Shown one piece after another: positions 60,629-64,000 of a DNA stretch of 64,000 nt (its first letter is position 1; the number at the start of each line of letters is the position of its first letter). The notes under the pieces are model-generated. The model was not told where the DNA came from. It did no database searches and was given only the letters and a program-made list of their open reading frames with translations. The position numbers were made by a program, and so were the translations under genes. The stretch is taken from positions 62,001 to 126,000 of the forward strand of contig ML014142.1 in assembly GCA_003615045.1 (NCBI GenBank). Reading direction: 5' to 3'. Origin of the DNA: Caulochytrium protostelioides. Lineage: Eukaryota; Chytridiomycota; Caulochytriomycetes; Caulochytriales; Caulochytriaceae.

Positions 60629-60968
60629 AGCGCGCGTTGCGGACGGAGGATCGGCGATGGTCGCGTGGCGCAGCACGCAGCACCGGCGCCTTCTGCGTTT
60701 CCGGGGCGGTGTTCCTCGTTCGCCTTCCTCCCATTGATACCTTGAACGCCTTCATGGCCCCCACCTTTCCTTTCCCCCTGCTTGAAACATCTGGCGGGGG
60801 GGCGGAAGGGGGGCGGAACCCTCGGGTCATCAATACGCTTCTTGTCGAATCACTGTTAAATCACTTCATTCCCTCATATCTCTATTTAGCCAATCAATGG
60901 TCTTCAGTTCGTGTGTGTGTGTTTGTTGCCCATCATGTGAAGCAGGGACGGTCTAGGCCGGCTGTTCC
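60629..60968. other. Short intergenic between secreted-protein gene and PIF1 gene (convergent)
   Basis: 340 bases covering the 3' ends of both genes. Contains GTGGCGCAG at 60665-60673 and a GT-rich run (60912-60926). No gene. Confidence 0.6.
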
Positions 60969-63422
60969 TTAGGAAGGGTGTGCGCGGGAGGGACTGCCAG
61001 TGGCATGCCAGTCGGCCAGCGGCAGATCGGCGGTCGGTGACCGCGGGCGCGCGGTCGCCGTCTCGGCCGCGTAGAGGTCGTCGTCCATCCCGAGGTCGTA
61101 CACGACGTCCGGCGACGCCGTCAGGTCGGCGGATTGCGATGAGGGTAAAAAGTCGGCCGGCATCGCGAGATCGGCGGCCGCCTCGTCGGCCGCGGCATCG
61201 GCATCGGCGGGCTCGGCGGCGGCCAGGTGCGAGAGACGCGAGAGGAAGTGGCGGACGGGCGCGGGCACATCGATGCGGTCGCGGTCGAGGCGGAGGATCG
61301 AGAGCCCGGCGAGGGATTTGACGCGGGAGAGCGCCGTGTAGATGAGGCCAGGGGTGAAGGCGTGCGGGATATCGATCTCGGCGGTGTCGAGCGTGAGGCC
61401 CTGGGCGCGGTGCACCGTGATGGCGAACCCGAGCTGCAGCGGGATCTGGCGCCGCACGCAGAAGAGGTCTTTGGTGACCTGGCTCACCGCGTCGCTCGGC
61501 GTGAGGGCGACCACGTTGCCGCCGCCGAAATCGACGACGGGCACGCGCATCGTCATGGGCTCCAGGGCCGATGCAACGGGCGAGGCCGCAGTCGCCGTGC
61601 GTGACGCGGGCGCTTCCATATCGGCTGCCTTCCCATCGATGGTGACTGGGTCCGGCCCGATCGAGGATGGGTCGGCGGCGGCATCGACGACAACGACGGA
61701 GCCAGGCTCCATGGCGTCGTGGAACTGGTCGAGCATCACGGAGGCGTCGTTCTCGTGCGGTGTGTACGGCTGGCGAAAGTAACCTTCCGGCAGGGCCGCG
61801 AACGACTGAGCGATGCGCTTGAAGCCGACCACGACGCCCGGGCTGCCGTTGAAGAGCTGCAAGCCGCTGAGATTGCGCGTCAGAATCACGCGCGCGCCCA
61901 CTTTGAGGTGCAGAACGCGCGGGACCGAGAAGCCACGATAGACTTTGTTGATGTCCTTGGCGTTCGGACGGAACAGAAACGGATGCGCGGGACTCGTGGC
62001 AAACACAAACTCTTTGGCCGAGTACGTCACCACTTCGCCGGGAATGACTTGGAGCCGCACGGCATTTGTCATGTTGGCGTCCCGCTTGTAGCCGCACAGC
62101 CGGATCGGCCACGTGGGCGCGCGAATCGGCTGCCCCGTACGCTGGTCGATGCAGAACGTGACCTGCTCCCAAGTCCGCCCGCTCGCGGGCATCGAGGCGC
62201 GCAGCCGGCCGCGCTCGTAGCTTTCGGCGAGCGCGGCCCAGTGGTGTTCGGCGGCGTCGCCCATGCGGATCCGGTCGAGGATCGTCACGAACCGGGCGTC
62301 TGCCTGCCGGTGAACGTGGCTAAGCTCGACGATGTGCATCCCGTCCGCAACCAGCCGCTGCCACGCGTCCGACTCGAACAGATAGGGCATGGCCGCGTCG
62401 GGCGGCGCACCCTTGACCTGCTTGTGCGAGGCCGATACGGGCGGGAGCTGCGCAAAGTCGCCCGAGAGAATGACCTGCACGCCGCCGAAGGGCCGCGGGT
62501 CCTGGTGCAGCTCGCGCAGCGCGTCGTCGAGCCCCTCAAAGAGCTCGATCGACAGCATCGAGACTTCGTCCAGGATCAGGCGCTGCATCTGCGAGAGAAA
62601 GGCCGCGCGCTTGCCGTTGAGAATCGCGTTGCACGCCGTCGTGCGGGTATAGTGCTGCGGCATGAGTCCCACGAGCGCGTGAAACGTCTTGCCGTTGATG
62701 TGGCTGGCGGCGAGCCCCGTGGGTGCCGCGATGCCGCACGTCGAGTCGGACCGCACCTGGCGGATAAAGTGGCGCAGCACGAGGGACTTGCCCGTGCCGG
62801 CCTTGCCGGTAAAATAGACATTCGCGCCCCGGAGCATCAGATCGCAGAGGGCCTGCTGCTCGGCAGACAGCACGACATGGGCGTCGTCGACCACCTCGCC
62901 CTCGGCTATCGCGTGCCTGGAGGCGGTGGCCACGTGGCCATACGCGCGCTGGGCGGGGTACACGTGGGACCGTGTGGGCGCTGCAGATGCCGCTGTAGAT
63001 GCCGCGGTGGACGCCGCGGTGGACGCCGGTGCTGATGCCGCGGCCAAGGCGGATGGCTCAGACGATGCGCGGCGAGCGGATTTCGCTCGCGGCCGCCGTG
63101 TCTGGCGCGCGGCACGGGAGGTGTCGGTCGGCGCCAGCGCCGAAGCCGAGCACGTCAGAAGGCGGTGTGGGACGGCAGCGACGGCAGCGGCGGTGACGGC
63201 CGGCATCCATCCTTGTGGCCGCACGGGCAAACGGCAGGTATGAAGCGCATGGCGGGTATCGAGGGCGGGGCGGGGATGGAGCGCGTGGCGCGAATGGCGG
63301 GCACGGCGATCGAGGGACGTGGAAGCGGCGGCCAAGGGCGGCCAGGAGACGGCGGTCGCGCGTGGAGCAAGGCCGGACGGCGAGAGGATCCGGCGCGGCC
63401 CCGGTGCGCCAAGGAAGCGCAT
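60969..63422 (-). CDS. PIF1: PIF1-family 5'-3' DNA helicase
   Basis: 817 residues from the first ATG at 63422; the frame stays open to 63683 but has no ATG there. The N-terminus (MRFLGAPGPRRILSPSGLAPRATAVSW and following) is Arg-rich and lacks acids, consistent with a mitochondrial presequence. Helicase motifs in order: SAEQQALCDLML (Q-like), Walker A GKAGTGKS at about 206-213, APTGLAASHINGKTFHAL, LILDEVSML, LSGDFAQLPPV, LSHVHRQAD, and near the end GFAITVHRAQGLTLD and YTALSRVKSLAGL. This is the Pif1/Rrm3 set; such helicases unwind G-quadruplexes and RNA-DNA hybrids and act at telomeres, replication forks and in mitochondria. The insert between LPEGYFRQPYTP and MRVPVVDFGGGNVV and the acidic C-terminal tail are low-complexity. 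No intron needed. Confidence 0.93.
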   Translation of the reverse strand: MRFLGAPGPRRILSPSGLAPRATAVSWPPLAAASTSLDRRARHSRHALHPRPALDTRHALHTCRLPVRPQGWMPAVTAAAVAAVPHRLLTCSASALAPTDTSRAARQTRRPRAKSARRASSEPSALAAASAPASTAASTAASTAASAAPTRSHVYPAQRAYGHVATASRHAIAEGEVVDDAHVVLSAEQQALCDLMLRGANVYFTGKAGTGKSLVLRHFIRQVRSDSTCGIAAPTGLAASHINGKTFHALVGLMPQHYTRTTACNAILNGKRAAFLSQMQRLILDEVSMLSIELFEGLDDALRELHQDPRPFGGVQVILSGDFAQLPPVSASHKQVKGAPPDAAMPYLFESDAWQRLVADGMHIVELSHVHRQADARFVTILDRIRMGDAAEHHWAALAESYERGRLRASMPASGRTWEQVTFCIDQRTGQPIRAPTWPIRLCGYKRDANMTNAVRLQVIPGEVVTYSAKEFVFATSPAHPFLFRPNAKDINKVYRGFSVPRVLHLKVGARVILTRNLSGLQLFNGSPGVVVGFKRIAQSFAALPEGYFRQPYTPHENDASVMLDQFHDAMEPGSVVVVDAAADPSSIGPDPVTIDGKAADMEAPASRTATAASPVASALEPMTMRVPVVDFGGGNVVALTPSDAVSQVTKDLFCVRRQIPLQLGFAITVHRAQGLTLDTAEIDIPHAFTPGLIYTALSRVKSLAGLSILRLDRDRIDVPAPVRHFLSRLSHLAAAEPADADAAADEAAADLAMPADFLPSSQSADLTASPDVVYDLGMDDDLYAAETATARPRSPTADLPLADWHATGSPSRAHPS

Positions 63423-64000
63423 GGCCGCACCGGCACCGGCTCGACGTGACGGCAAGCACCCGCGGAGAGTGATGGCAATGGGGAGGGCGATACCAGCAAC
63501 TATCAGGAACAGGTCGGTCACATGCCACGCGGGAAGGGCAAATGCAGACGGTGGTCGCGTGCGGCAGTCGCTCAACACCGACGCGGAGAAGGGCCGATCC
63601 GCAGGCACGGCGAAAGGATCCGGGCCGCAGTCGGTCGCGGCGGTCGATGGCTGTGTCTCAGCCACGATAACGGCAGTCAGCAAGCAAGCGATGCATGCGT
63701 GGTGATGACGGCATCCACGAAGCTTCCGTGCTGCATCCGGCCTGGTGGTGCGTGATAGGAAGCGTCAGCGAGAACGGGGTGCTCCCTATCACTCTCACTG
63801 GCGCCGGAGCCGCCCTATGAGCCCTTAAGCTCCGCTACAGCCCTTCCACCCAGGAGACAAGCCCACCTAGGACCCCCCATCCACCGCCGCCAGCGCCGCC
63901 GTTTCGCTACGCCGCCCCATCCCCGCCAAGCCCTCGCCGGAAGGCCGCACGTGGCGCAGTCACGTCGGCCACCTTGTCGGGGACGGGAGGACCAGGGGGA
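63423..64000. other. Upstream region of the PIF1 gene to the window edge
   Basis: The minus-strand frame open to 63683 includes a hydrophobic stretch (VTDLFLIVAGIALPIAITL) but starts only at TTG, so it is treated as leader. GTGGCGCAG is at 63951-63959. Nothing else recognised. Confidence 0.4.

Noticed and set aside
63423-63683. Extension of PIF1 to a TTG start with a hydrophobic segment
   Set aside because: No ATG in this part and the ATG at 63422 gives a good mitochondrial-type N-terminus; eukaryotic TTG initiation is unlikely.
1-64000. CRISPR arrays, insertion sequences, phage or bacterial operons
   Set aside because: No spaced direct repeats, transposase motifs, Shine-Dalgarno patterns or polycistronic spacing; introns and gene content are eukaryotic.

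Overview
The window is nuclear DNA of a eukaryote, almost certainly a fungus. Genes are monocistronic, have spliceosomal introns (GT...AG) and clean ATG starts, and there are no bacterial operons, tRNAs, rRNAs, insertion sequences or CRISPR arrays that I can see. The DNA is very GC-rich, so long chance ORFs appear on every strand, and proteins are padded with Ala/Ser/Pro/Asp-rich low-complexity stretches. The gene set (Nma111-type double HtrA protease, Srk1/Rck-type kinase, Tea4/Bud14-type SH3 protein, Vrl1/VARP-type VPS9 protein, fungal-type mL40) points to Fungi. Keeping DHX29, a PLOD-type glycosyltransferase and a VARP-like protein together suggests an early-diverging (for example zoosporic) lineage, but the species is inference.

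Layout. 1-836 (-): SNRNP27-like tri-snRNP protein, cut by the window edge. 2191-4413 (+): long-chain acyl-CoA synthetase ending in a peroxisomal-type AKL. 4414-8869: long stretch with no supportable gene. 8870-12369 (+): Srk1/Rck-like CAMK kinase. 13072-13689 (+): mitochondrial ribosomal protein mL40. 13870-17286 (-): SH3 plus two Ras-associating domains. 19154-22303 (-): MIT-domain-like protein. 23403-23934 (+): thioredoxin with one intron. 24111-26308 (-): ATG5 in three exons, enlarged by insertions. 27443-27988 (+): NC2 alpha. 29355-34739 (+): VPS9-ankyrin-PX-BAR protein. 35444-39259 (+): Ctr9. 39794-45019 (+): DHX29 helicase. 45193-46122 (-): GPI-type Cys-rich surface protein. 47094-48632 (-): unknown low-complexity protein. 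49533-50384 (+): Tad2/ADAT2. 50423-55058 (-): Nma111. 55846-57417 (-): PLOD-type glycosyltransferase. 60239-60628 (+): small secreted Cys protein. 60969-63422 (-): PIF1 helicase.

Functional themes are housekeeping: RNA processing and transcription (SNRNP27, NC2 alpha, Ctr9), translation (DHX29, Tad2, mL40), endosome/autophagy traffic (ATG5, VPS9 protein, MIT protein), polarity and stress signalling (SH3/RA protein, Srk1-like kinase), lipid and redox metabolism, and surface/secreted proteins. There is no biosynthetic cluster or defence island. The most interesting items are an ATG5 with a helix-hairpin-helix-like insertion, a full-length Vrl1/VARP architecture with its last BAR helix on a separate exon, a Tea4/Bud14-like protein with two RA domains, a 16-bp tandem promoter repeat between ATG5 and NC2 alpha, and a lone in-frame TAG inside the kinase gene. 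Gene models using introns were built by eye from splice consensus and reading frame; they have not been tested against transcripts.
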